NCBI RefSeq assembly: GCF_020991375.1
Contig: NZ_JAJLQZ010000034.1
Coordinates: 1-38,966, forward strand
Direction of reading: 5' to 3'
DNA: 38,966 nt
Source: Glycomyces amatae
Lineage (GTDB): Bacteria > Actinomycetota > Actinomycetes > Mycobacteriales > Micromonosporaceae
The notes beneath the pieces were generated by a model, which saw nothing but the letters and a program-made list of their open reading frames with translations, was not told the origin of the DNA and searched no databases. This document shows, in pieces, positions 23,223 through 31,800 of the stretch. A program made the position numbers and the translations under genes. Each line of letters begins with the position of its first letter. Position 1 is the first letter of the stretch.

Positions 23223-23938
23223 GGCCGGACCAGCCACTTGCCGAGGGGCGCTTCGTCATCGCCCTCGCCGCGCAGGGTCCGCAGCTCCTCGGCGACGTAC
23301 CGCGCGACGGCGGCGGCCCCCGCGGTCGTGAAGTGGGTGTTGTCCTTCGCGAGCTCGTCGTCCACTGCGGCGCCGACGGCCGCGGCGGCGCCGTGGACGA
23401 ACAGCGCGGCCGAGTCGGCCTCGCCGAGCCACGTGTAGAGCCACCGCGTGAACACGGTGAGGTCGATGACCGGGACGTCGAGTTCGCGTCCGAGGGCCCG
23501 GACCGCGGCCGGGTAGGGGCCGTGGGAGTACCGGAGCGCACCCGCCGCGCCTTCCGCGGGACTGTCGAACATGCGGCGCTCGACGCTCGTGGCCAGGACC
23601 GGTGCCGCCCCGGCCCCGCGGGCCTCGGCGACGAACTCGGCGAGCCGCAGGCGGTACCCGCCGTCGGCGGCCAGCGCCTCGGGCTCCTTCTGGTCGTTGT
23701 GGCCGAACTGGATCACGACGGTGTCGCCGGGCCGGAGCTCGGCGGCGAGCGCCGCCCACCGCCCCTCCTCGCGGAAGGACGCGGTGGTCGCGCCGCCCTT
23801 GGCGTGGTTGCGGACCGCTTCGTCCGTGAACCGCTCGAGTTCGTCGCCCCATCCGAGGAGGGGCAGGTCGGGGCGGCCGGCGGTGGCGCCGCCGTCGGTG
23901 GGGGCGACGGTGGAGTCGCCGGCGAGGTGGATCGTCAT
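23219..23938 (-). CDS. Rhamnogalacturonan acetylesterase (SGNH/GDSL hydrolase)
   Basis: The 239-residue protein has the SGNH blocks of the rhamnogalacturonan acetylesterase family: GDSTVAPT with nucleophile S9, the oxyanion Gly in NHAKGGATTASF, N in VVIQFGHNDQ, and the D199-N-T-H202 dyad (KDNTHFTTAGA). It removes acetyl groups from galacturonate in RG-I. No signal peptide is present, so it acts in the cytoplasm on imported fragments. The start ATG at 23938 shares one base with the permease stop (TGATG). The C-terminus (LGKWLVRP) overlaps the start of the DUF1961 gene. Confidence 0.92.
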   Translation of the reverse strand: MTIHLAGDSTVAPTDGGATAGRPDLPLLGWGDELERFTDEAVRNHAKGGATTASFREEGRWAALAAELRPGDTVVIQFGHNDQKEPEALAADGGYRLRLAEFVAEARGAGAAPVLATSVERRMFDSPAEGAAGALRYSHGPYPAAVRALGRELDVPVIDLTVFTRWLYTWLGEADSAALFVHGAAAAVGAAVDDELAKDNTHFTTAGAAAVARYVAEELRTLRGEGDDEAPLGKWLVRP

Positions 23939-24822
23939 CAGCCCTTCACGCTCCCGATGAGCATGCCTTTCGCGAAGTGTTTCTGGAGGAACGGGTACGC
24001 CAGGAGCACCGGGATCGTCGCGATGATGACCACGGCGAACTTGATGCCCTGGGCGGGCGGCGGCACGTCCGAGTTGAGCTCGTCCGCCGAGAGCGACGCG
24101 GCCGCCGTCACCTGGCGCAGGATCATCTGGAGCGTCCACTTGCCGGTGTCGCTGAGGTACAGCAGCGGCGACAGGTAGTCGTTCCAGATGCCCACGGCGT
24201 AGAACAGGGCGAACGTCGCCAGGACCGGCTTGGACAGCGGGACGACGACGTGCCGCAGCACCTGGAGCTCGTTGGCGCCGTCGATCTTCGCGGACTCCTC
24301 GAGCTCCTGCGGGAGCTGCTGGAAGAAGTTCTTGATGATGATGAGGCTGAACGGGTTGATCGCCATGGGCAGGATCAGCGCCCAGTACGTGTCGAGCAGC
24401 CCGAGGTCCTTGACCACCAGGAACGTCGGGATCATGCCGGCGCTGAAGACCATCGTGAAGACGACCAGGCCGAGTACCGTGCGCCGGCCCGGCAGGTCGG
24501 TCTTCGACAGGGGGTAGGCCATGAGCACGGTCAGCGCCAGCTGGACCAGCGTGCCGACGAAGGTGACCGCGACGGTGGTCGCGAACGCCCGCACGATCAC
24601 GTCCGAGGACAGGATCGACTCGTACGAGGTGGTGGTGAACTCGTTCGGCCACAGGAAGAACGGCCGGGTGGTGATCTCGAGCTCGGTCGCGAACGACCCG
24701 GCGAGGACGTAGACGAACGGCAGGACGGCGAGCAGCCCGACCACGGTCAGCAGCACGATGTTGAGGACGTCGAAGGCGCGCCCCGCGCGGGTGTTGAACC
24801 GCTTGTGGTTGGTGGAGGCCAT
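23938..24822 (-). CDS. CUT1 sugar ABC transporter permease (LplC/YtcP-like)
   Basis: The 294-residue inner-membrane permease has six predicted helices and the EAA loop EESAKIDGANELQVLRHVVV followed by PLSKP, which contacts the ATPase. MIPTFLVVKDLGLLDTYWAL and a C-terminus ending in HFAKGMLIGSVKG are typical of the LplC/YtcP branch that imports complex oligosaccharides. The ATG at 24822 shares one base with the stop of the other permease. No ATPase is encoded in the operon, so a shared MsmX-type ATPase elsewhere is probably needed. Confidence 0.95.
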   Translation of the reverse strand: MASTNHKRFNTRAGRAFDVLNIVLLTVVGLLAVLPFVYVLAGSFATELEITTRPFFLWPNEFTTTSYESILSSDVIVRAFATTVAVTFVGTLVQLALTVLMAYPLSKTDLPGRRTVLGLVVFTMVFSAGMIPTFLVVKDLGLLDTYWALILPMAINPFSLIIIKNFFQQLPQELEESAKIDGANELQVLRHVVVPLSKPVLATFALFYAVGIWNDYLSPLLYLSDTGKWTLQMILRQVTAAASLSADELNSDVPPPAQGIKFAVVIIATIPVLLAYPFLQKHFAKGMLIGSVKG

Positions 24823-25787
24823 CAGAAGATCCCCTGCTGGTTGAAGCGCTTGGCGAGCCAGTTGGTGCCGAAGATGAGCACGAGCCCGACGATGGCCTTG
24901 AACAGGCCCACCGCCGTGGCGTAGCTGTAGGCGCCCTGCTCGATGCCCGCGAAGTAGACGTAGGTGTCGAAGACGTCGGCGACCGTGCGGTTCAGCGAGT
25001 TCGACATCAGGTAGATCTGCTCGAACCCGGTGTTGAGGATCTGGCCGGTCTGGAGGATGAGCAGCACCATGATCGTGGGCAGGATCGAGGGGATCGTGAT
25101 GTGCCGGACGCGGTGCCAGCGTCCGGCGCCGTCGATGACCGCCGCCTCGTACTGCTCCTGGTCGACCCCGGCGAGCGCCGCGAGGAAGATGATGGTGCCC
25201 CAGCCGGTGTTCTTCCAGACCTCCTGCATGAGGATCAGCGGCCGGAACCAGTCGGGGTCGGCGAGCATGTTCGCGTCGGATCCGGACAGCCACCCGAAGA
25301 ACGTCCACAGCGGACCGTTCCCGATGGCGAACAGCAGCGCGGTGATCGAGACGACCACGGTCCACGACAGGAAGTGCGGGATGTACACGAGCGTCTGCAC
25401 CGTGCGCTTGAGGACCTGGAGGCGCAGCTCGTTCAGCAGCAGCGCCAGCACGATGGTGAGCGGGAACGCGATGAACAGGGTCAGGGCGGCGACGATGAGC
25501 GTGTTGGTCAGCAGCCGCAGGAAGTCGGGGTTGGACAGGAACTCCCGGAAGTGGGCCAGGCCGACCCATTCGCTCCCGTCGACGCCGAGGAACGGGATGT
25601 AGTTCTTGAACGCGATCCGGGCCCCCCACATGGGCCAGAACCGGAACAGGGCGAAGTAGAGCACGCCCGGCAGCATCAGGAAGAACAGCCACCGGTACCG
25701 CGCCATCGCGCGCAGGCGCCGGCGGGCGGACGGGCGCGGGGCCCGCGCGGCGGGGGGTTCGCGGTCGACCTCGAGGGCGGTCGTCAT
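24822..25787 (-). CDS. CUT1 sugar ABC transporter permease (LplB/YteP-like)
   Basis: The 321-residue permease starts at the ATG at 25787, with AGGAG 5-6 nt upstream. A basic cytoplasmic N-terminus is followed by six helices and the EAA loop YEAAVIDGAGRWHRVRHITI followed by PSILP. FRFWPMWGARIAFKNYIPFL and LAKRFNQQGIF at the end are hallmarks of LplB/YteP proteins. It pairs with the product of 23938-24822 to form the import channel. A 74-bp gap with a strong hairpin separates it from the binding-protein gene, the second of the operon's two junctions that do not overlap. Confidence 0.95.
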   Translation of the reverse strand: MTTALEVDREPPAARAPRPSARRRLRAMARYRWLFFLMLPGVLYFALFRFWPMWGARIAFKNYIPFLGVDGSEWVGLAHFREFLSNPDFLRLLTNTLIVAALTLFIAFPLTIVLALLLNELRLQVLKRTVQTLVYIPHFLSWTVVVSITALLFAIGNGPLWTFFGWLSGSDANMLADPDWFRPLILMQEVWKNTGWGTIIFLAALAGVDQEQYEAAVIDGAGRWHRVRHITIPSILPTIMVLLILQTGQILNTGFEQIYLMSNSLNRTVADVFDTYVYFAGIEQGAYSYATAVGLFKAIVGLVLIFGTNWLAKRFNQQGIF

Positions 25788-25807
25788 CGCAGCTCCTAGG
25801 GGGTCGG

Positions 25808-25839
25808 GGTGCGGGGCCGGGTGCCGGCGGCCCCGCACC
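25808..25839 (-). terminator. Intercistronic stem-loop between binding-protein and permease genes
   Basis: GGTGCGGGGCCG (25808-25819) and CGGCCCCGCACC (25828-25839) form a perfect 12-bp stem with an 8-nt loop, directly after the binding-protein stop (25862). Such stems after binding-protein cistrons usually stabilise the upstream mRNA or partly terminate, so that binding protein exceeds permease. Confidence 0.65.
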
Positions 25840-25861
25840 GGGGCCGGTTCGCGGGTGCGCG

Positions 25862-27370
25862 CTAGCCGGCGTAGAGGTCGTTGATCTCCTGGGTGACGTC
25901 GTCGCCGCCGCTGGAGCGCCACGTCTCGATCGCGGCGTCCAGCCCGGCCTCGTCGATCTGCCCGGCGATGTACTGGATGCGGGCGTCGGCGATGATCGTG
26001 TCGAGCTGGGCGCCGCTGGTGGTGTAGGTCGGGGAGACGAAGGCCGCGGCGGGGTTGAACACGGCGTTCGCGAGGTCCTCGGCCTGGAGCTCGAGGCGGA
26101 GCTGCTGCAGCGCCTCGTCGAACTCGCTGGCCTGCTTGATCGGGTAGGCGTCGTAGCCGGCGAGGTTCATGCCGAGCTGCGCCCAGGCCCCGGTCACCTG
26201 GTCGGTGAAGTCCTGCTTGGCGGGGTCGAAGACGGCGGCGCCGTCCTCGACGGTGAAGTTGTCGCCTTCGATGCCGTGGTTCATGAGGTTCTGCGCCTCG
26301 GTGGTGTTGAGCTCGTTGAGGGCGGCGAGCACCTGCTCCAGCTGGTCCTCGTTCTGCACACCGGAGCGGGGGATCGCGAGGAAGCCGGAGTACCCGGCGG
26401 TGGGCATGGCGTAGGTGCCGTTCGGGCCCTCGAGCTGGCCGGCGAGCCCGATGTACCGGGCGAAGCCCTCCGGGTCCTGCTCCTTGAAGAGCTTGGAGAG
26501 TTCGGCGGCGCGGGACTGGACGTCGATGATGATCCCGCCCTCGCCGTTGAGGAACGGCTCGTTCCAGGTGGCGGGGTCCATGGTGGCGTAGTCGGGGTTG
26601 ACGTAGCCGTTCGACACCAGGTCGCGCTCGTACTCCAGCGCCTGGCGCCACTCGGGGGTGGTGAAGGCGGGGACGAGTTCGCCGCCCTCGTCGCGCCACA
26701 GGTTGCCCGAGCCGTGCCAGACCTCGAGGGCGTCGTAGGGGCTGCCGTTGCCCAGCCCGCTCCAGGCGGGGTTGATCATGCCGTAGGTGTCGTCCTCGCC
26801 GTTGCCGTCGGGGTCGTCCTCGGTGAAGGCGCGCGCGATCTCGTAGAGGTCGTCGGTGGTCTCCGGCAGCGCCAGGCCCAGGTTGTCGAGCCAGTCCTGG
26901 CGGATGATGACGCTGTGGCGGATGACGTCGCGGGCGCGGTAGACGCCGCAGACCTTGCCGTTGACGCTGGAGGCCTCCTGGACCTCGGGGTTCTCGGTGA
27001 CGAGGTTCGGGTAGTCGCCGGAGGCGAGGTGCTCGGTGAGGTCCCAGAACCCGCCGGCCTCGGCGGTCTGGACGAACGCCTGGTCCTTGCCCTGGATGAC
27101 CATGACGTCGGGGATGTCGTCGCCGGCGAGGACGGTGTTGGTCTTGGCGCCGTAGTCGCTGTTGGGCACCCATTGGACGCTGAGGTCGAGGCCGGCGAGC
27201 TCGCTGAGCGCCTGGTCGATCGGGTCGTCCTCCTCGGGCGGCACGGCGGAGAAGAAGGGCGCCATGATGTCGAGCGACTCCAGCGGCTCGTCGCTCGCGC
27301 CGCCGTCGGAGCAGGCGGTGAGCGTGAGGGCGCCGATGGCGGCGACCGCCAGTGGCATGCGCTTTCTCAT
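25862..27370 (-). CDS. Extracellular lipoprotein sugar-binding protein (LplA-like)
   Basis: The 502-residue protein has a lipoprotein signal ending in the lipobox L17-T-A-C20, so it is anchored at Cys20 outside the membrane. The mature part is a large family-1-type solute-binding protein (IPDVMVIQGKDQAFVQTAEA, then GGFWDLTEHL, then LVTENPEVQEASSVNGKVCG), of the length seen in LplA/YtcQ proteins that bind pectic oligosaccharides. The ATG at 27370 has AAAGGA about 12 nt upstream, rather far. It is flanked by stem-loops on both sides (27414-27434 and 25808-25839). The ligand is inferred to be an RG-I oligosaccharide from the lyase, esterase and YesU genes downstream. Confidence 0.93.
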   Translation of the reverse strand: MRKRMPLAVAAIGALTLTACSDGGASDEPLESLDIMAPFFSAVPPEEDDPIDQALSELAGLDLSVQWVPNSDYGAKTNTVLAGDDIPDVMVIQGKDQAFVQTAEAGGFWDLTEHLASGDYPNLVTENPEVQEASSVNGKVCGVYRARDVIRHSVIIRQDWLDNLGLALPETTDDLYEIARAFTEDDPDGNGEDDTYGMINPAWSGLGNGSPYDALEVWHGSGNLWRDEGGELVPAFTTPEWRQALEYERDLVSNGYVNPDYATMDPATWNEPFLNGEGGIIIDVQSRAAELSKLFKEQDPEGFARYIGLAGQLEGPNGTYAMPTAGYSGFLAIPRSGVQNEDQLEQVLAALNELNTTEAQNLMNHGIEGDNFTVEDGAAVFDPAKQDFTDQVTGAWAQLGMNLAGYDAYPIKQASEFDEALQQLRLELQAEDLANAVFNPAAAFVSPTYTTSGAQLDTIIADARIQYIAGQIDEAGLDAAIETWRSSGGDDVTQEINDLYAG

Positions 27371-27413
27371 GATGGTGGGGGTTCCTTTCGCAAGGGGATT
27401 GCTTCGTTTCCGT

Positions 27414-27434
27414 CCCGGCGGCGTCGCCGCCGGG
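27414..27434 (-). terminator. Stem-loop between YesL-like and binding-protein genes
   Basis: CCCGGCGGC (27414-27422) and GCCGCCGGG (27426-27434) form a perfect 9-bp stem with a 3-nt loop, one base after the minus-strand stop of 27436-28095. It may act as attenuator, processing site or 5' stabiliser for the binding-protein mRNA. Confidence 0.55.
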
Positions 27435-27435
27435 G

Positions 27436-28095
27436 TCAGGCCGCGCCCTGGAGGTTCCGGTCGTTCGCGGCGTAGAAGGACAGGCAGAGCGCGGTGCACA
27501 GGTGCACCCACACGCCGATGGAGAGCACGGGCAGCAGCCCGGGCACGAACGCGGTGACCGCGGTGATGAGCGCGGTCGTCGCGATGAGCAGGAGCGGCGC
27601 CCCGGGGAACCGGACCAGGAACGCCCAGGACAGGCGCAGGCACCGGGCGCGGCGCAGCTCGTAGTGGGCGTCCATCGCCAGTGCCAGCACGAGGTGCGCG
27701 AGGCAGACGGCGGCGGCCGCGGCGAGGGCGGCCTGGAGCGCTCCGGTGCCGGGCCTGCCGCTCAGGGCGGTGAGGCTCACGGCGAAGGAGGCGAGGGCGG
27801 CGCCGGAGGGGACGGCGAGGAGGTTGGCGTGGGCGAACCGGCGGCGCCACTGCGCCGCGAAGGCGCGCACGAGCCGCTGGGTGTCGCCGCGCAGGCGGGT
27901 GCGGCTGCACGCGGTCGCGGCGGCGAGGGCGGGGGCCCAGCCGAGGACGATCCCGCCCGCCAGGGTGAAGGCGATGACCAGCAGGTTGAGCATGCCGACG
28001 AAGGCGACGGCGTCGAGGCGGCCGTACCAGCGCTCCACCCGCGAGCCGTCGCGGGCGGGCGCGGCGGGGCCGCGAGGGGTGTCCAGCGTCGTCAT
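27436..28095 (-). CDS. YesL-like DUF624 membrane protein
   Basis: I take the ATG at 28095, which has GGGGAG 5-6 nt upstream; the frame extends 41 codons further only through the operator region. The 219-residue protein has about five hydrophobic helices and the DUF624 pattern: an N-terminal LNLLVIAFTLAGGIVLGWAP (in YesL typically LNLLWLL..G..LG..PA) and HYELRRARCLRLSWAF later. YesL proteins accompany oligosaccharide transporters of this type; their exact role is unknown. It is the first gene of the operon, 115 bp downstream of the proposed start point. Confidence 0.85.
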   Translation of the reverse strand: MTTLDTPRGPAAPARDGSRVERWYGRLDAVAFVGMLNLLVIAFTLAGGIVLGWAPALAAATACSRTRLRGDTQRLVRAFAAQWRRRFAHANLLAVPSGAALASFAVSLTALSGRPGTGALQAALAAAAAVCLAHLVLALAMDAHYELRRARCLRLSWAFLVRFPGAPLLLIATTALITAVTAFVPGLLPVLSIGVWVHLCTALCLSFYAANDRNLQGAA

Positions 28096-28189
28096 CGTGC
28101 TCCCCGCATCTCCATCGACCGTGGTGGTGACCGGTGCTTCGTCGGCCGCGCGGTCGCGGCGCCGCGGAGGGGCGGCAGTGGTCACCACA

Positions 28190-28245
28190 ATTTGAAAGGA
28201 TTCAAATGTGATTGACACAATAGTTAACGGTCACCCGTTCGTCAA
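28190..28245 (-). promoter_or_regulatory. Promoter and operator of the rhamnogalacturonan operon
   Basis: On the minus strand TTGACG (28245-28240) and TATTGT (28222-28217) are separated by exactly 17 bp, a near-consensus promoter. The inverted repeat ATTTGAA-AGGA-TTCAAAT (28190-28207) covers roughly +3 to +20, the position of a repressor roadblock. Overlapping repeats AACGG-TCAC-CCGTT and CCCGTT-CGTC-AACGGG lie in the spacer/-35 region (about 28226-28249) and could bind a second factor. Confidence 0.8.
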
Positions 28246-28492
28246 CGGGGGCCGGTTCCCATGTCAATACATCGATCGGGACTCGGGCGCCCGCCGGGGG
28301 CCCGCGATCGGCGGCGGGAGCGGGCCGACCGTCCACTGGGAGGTGTGGCGATCACCATTCCTATTGCAGCACAAGTCAATTCATGCGAGACCAACATGGA
28401 TGGTCGCTCGGATCGCGGTGAGCGGAAGGGTTCTCGGAGTTGAATCGGTTCAATCGATGCGGCGGCCGTGCGCCCCGCCGCGCCGGAGCGGC
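28246..28492. other. Lower-GC intergenic region
   Basis: About 250 bp upstream of the operon promoter contain no frame with actinobacterial codon bias and have clearly lower GC than the surroundings. The only distinct element is the operator-like repeat at 28440-28453. Confidence 0.5.
28440..28453. promoter_or_regulatory. Second operator-like repeat, LacI-family style
   Basis: TTGAA-TCGG-TTCAA has the same half-sites and 4-nt spacing as the operator at 28190-28207. Its centre is CG, as is typical of LacI-family operators. The centres are 248 bp apart, compatible with DNA looping. No LacI-type gene is present in this window. Confidence 0.45.
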
Positions 28493-28708
28493 TCAGGGCT
28501 TGTCGGGCTCGGCGGCGATCATCGCCTGGGGCGCTTCGCGCCCTTGGCCGCCGAGGGCGGCCGCCAGGCGCTCGAACGGGTCGGCGAGCCGCAGGTCCGC
28601 CGGGCTCCGCGCCGGTTCCGGCGCCGTGCGCGCCGCCGCCATCGCGAGCCTCCAGGGCAGCGACGCGCCGGAGGCCGCCTCGGCGGCCGTGCGGCGGGCC
28701 GCCGACAT
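28493..28708 (-). CDS. Doubtful small hypothetical protein
   Basis: From the ATG at 28708 a 71-codon frame (MSAARRTAAEAASGASLPWR at the start, DPFERLAAALGGQGREAP near the end) has strong G/C in third positions. The opposite strand (about 28600-28751) looks equally coding-like, as often happens at this GC content. No ribosome binding site or family supports either. It may be a gene remnant. Confidence 0.25.
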   Translation of the reverse strand: MSAARRTAAEAASGASLPWRLAMAAARTAPEPARSPADLRLADPFERLAAALGGQGREAPQAMIAAEPDKP

Positions 28709-28851
28709 CGCCCTGCGGACCCTCGGCGCGCCCGGCGCCGGAACGGACTGACGCCCCCGCCGCGGAGCCCGCACGGCGACGCCGTTTCGGCACCCGCGTG
28801 CGGAGCGTCAGCAGCCGGAGGCCCGCGGGCCGCCCGTGGCAAGATCAGCGG

Positions 28852-31800
28852 GTGCACATCGGAATGCTGGGACCGTTCGAGGTCCGCACGGACGACGGAA
28901 CCCTGATCGACGTGCCGGGCGACCGGCTGCGCGCGCTGCTGATCGCGCTCGCGCTCGAACCGGGCCGCGTGGTCGCCAAGGGGACGCTCGTCGACTGGAT
29001 CTGGGGCGGGGAGCCGCCCGCCGACGCGACGAACGCCTTGCAGCGCCTCGTCTCCCGGCTGCGGAAGGTCCTCCCGGCCGGGCTGGTCGAAGGGCACGCC
29101 GCCGGGTACCTGCTCCAGGTCGGGCCCGACGCCGTCGACGCCGCGCGCTTCGAGCGCCTCGTCGGCCGGGTCCGCGACGAGGAGGGCCGCGGGCGCGTCC
29201 GGCGGCTGCGCGAGGCCCTCGCGCTGTGGCGCGGCGCGGCCATGCAGGGCGTCGGCCTGCCCGACAGCGCGGCGTTCGACGCGGCGGCCACCCGGCTCGA
29301 GCGGCTGCGCCTCGCGGCCATGGAGGACCGGTTCGACGCGGAGCTCGACCTCGGCGACGGCGCGGCGCTCGTCTCGGAGCTGACCGACCTGGCCGCCGCC
29401 CACCCGATGCGGGAGCGGTTCACGGCCGCGCTCATGCGCGCCCTCGCGGCCGCCGGCCGCGCCGGCGAGGCGCTGCTCGTGTACGAGCGCGCGAAGGAGG
29501 CCCTGGCCGACGCGCTCGGCGCCGACCCCTCTCCCGAGCTGTCCGCGCTGCACGTCGCGCTCCTGCGCGGCGAGCTCGGCCCGCCCGAACGCGACCGGGA
29601 GACCAACCTGCGGGCCGAGCTGACCAGCTTCGTCGGCCGGGACGAGGACCTCGCCGTGGTCCGCGAGCTCGTCGCGGAGCACCGCCTCACCACCCTCGTC
29701 GGGCCGGGCGGCGCGGGCAAGACCCGGCTCGCCGCCGAGGCGGCGCGCTCGCTGCTCGGCGACCTCCCCGACGGCGCCTGGCTGGTCGAGCTCGCGGCCG
29801 TCGGCGCCGACGGCGACGTCGCGCAGGCGACCCTCACCGGGCTGGGCCTGCGCGACGCCCTGCTCGGCGCGGCCCCGAACGCGGACCTGACCGACCGGAT
29901 CGTCGCCGCCGTCCGCGAACGCGAGGCGCTGCTGATCCTCGACAACTGCGAGCACCTGGTCGAGGCGGCCGCGGTGTTCGCCGAGCGGCTGCTCGGATCG
30001 TGCCGGAAGCTGCGGATCCTGGCCACCAGCAGGGAGCCGCTCGGCATCACCGGCGAGGCGCTGTGGCTGGTCGAGCCCCTCGCCCTGCCGAAGGACGACG
30101 CCGACCCCGGCGAGGTCGCGTCCTCGCCCGCCGTCCGGCTGATGCGGGACCGGGCCGGGGCGGTGCGCAAGGACCGCGGCGACGACGCCGGGGCGCTGGC
30201 GGCGATGGTGCGCGTGTGCCGGGCCCTGGACGGGATGCCGCTGGCGATCGAGCTGGCCGCGGCCCGGCTGCGCACCATGTCCGTCGACCAGCTCGCCGAC
30301 GGGCTCGGCGACCGGTTCCGCCTCCTGACCGGCGGCAGCCGCACCGCGCTGCCGCGGCACAAGACCCTGCGCGCGGTGGTCGACTGGAGCTGGGAGCTGC
30401 TCGGCGACGACGAGCGGGCGGTCCTGCGCCGGCTCGCGGTGTTCGCGGGCGGGGCGGGCCTCGAAGCGGCCGAGCGGGTCTGCGCCGACGCCTCGGGGCC
30501 GGTCGAACCGGAGGACGTGCTCGAGCTGCTCACGTCGCTGACCGAGAAGTCGCTGCTGGTCGCCGAGGGCGGGGGCGCGCCGCGCTACCGGATGCTCGGC
30601 ACGATCAGGGAGTACGCCGAGCGGCGCCTGGCGGACGCGGGTGAGGCGGACTCGGCGCGCCGGGCGCACCTGGCCTACTTCACCGAGCTCGCCGAGACCG
30701 CGGAGCCGCATCTGCGCCGCGCCGAGCAGCTGCGGTGGATGGCGGCGCTCAAGGCCGAGGACGACGACCTCCGCGCGGCGATGCGCGGCGCGCTCGCCTC
30801 CGGCGACGCGCAGGCGGCGATGCGGCTCGCGGCGTCCGCCGGCTACTACTGGTGGCTCGCCGGGAACCGGACCGAGGGCCTCGAGCTGCTGACCGCCGCG
30901 GCGGACCTGCCCGGCGAGGTGACCGACGAGGTCCGGGCCATGGTGTACGCGATGGTGGTGACGTTCGTGACCGCCGGGCGCGGCGACGAGCACAACGCGG
31001 AGGAGTGGATCCGCAAGGCGCACCGGTTCGCCCGCGGCGGCCAGGGCCGCTACCCGCTGCTGGCGCTGGCGGGCCCGCTGGAGCGGATGCTCCAGGGGCC
31101 GGACGCGCTGCTGCCCGCGTGGGAGTCGGTGCTGGACCACGAGGACCCGTGGGTGCACGCGCTGGCCCGGTTCCACCTCGGCAAGATGCGGATCCTGCTC
31201 GGGCAGGGCGGCCGGGAGGCGGACGCGTACCTGGAGGCGTCGCTGGCCGAGTTCCGCGCGATCGGCGAGCGGTTCGGGACCTCGATCGCCCAGGCGGAGC
31301 TGGCCGACCGGATCGCGGTGCGCGGCGGGTTCGCCGAGGCGTGCGGGCACTTGGAGCAGGCGGTCGCGGCCGTCACGGAGATCGGCGCCGTGGACGACGT
31401 CATCCGGTTGCGGTCGCGGCAGGCGCAGCTGTACCGGCTGCTGGGGGACCGCGAGGCGAGCGCGGCCGCGCTCGCCGAGGCCGAGCGGTGCGCGGAGAGG
31501 GTCACGTGGCCCGATTCGCTGGCGGAGCTGGCGCTGGCGAAGGCGGAGCTGGCGCGCTGGGACGGCGACGCCGGGGAGGTGCGGCGGCAGCTCGACGCGG
31601 TGACGGCGGTGCTGGGCGACGCCGCGGAGTGGCCGCACCTGCGCGCGGTGAAGCACGACCTGCTCGGCTACCTCGCCGAGGACCTGGGGGAGGCCCGCGC
31701 GCACCGCGCGGCGGCCTTCGGGGCGGTGGCCGAGGCGGGGCATGCGCCGTTGACGGCGAAGGTGCTCGTCGGGGTCGCGGACCTGGCGCTGCGGCGGGGG

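Noticed and set aside
28600..28751. Coding sequence on the plus strand ahead of the AfsR-type gene
   Set aside because: The frame has good third-position GC but no start, ribosome binding site or family, and the opposite strand looks equally coding. Kept only as a doubtful minus-strand entry.
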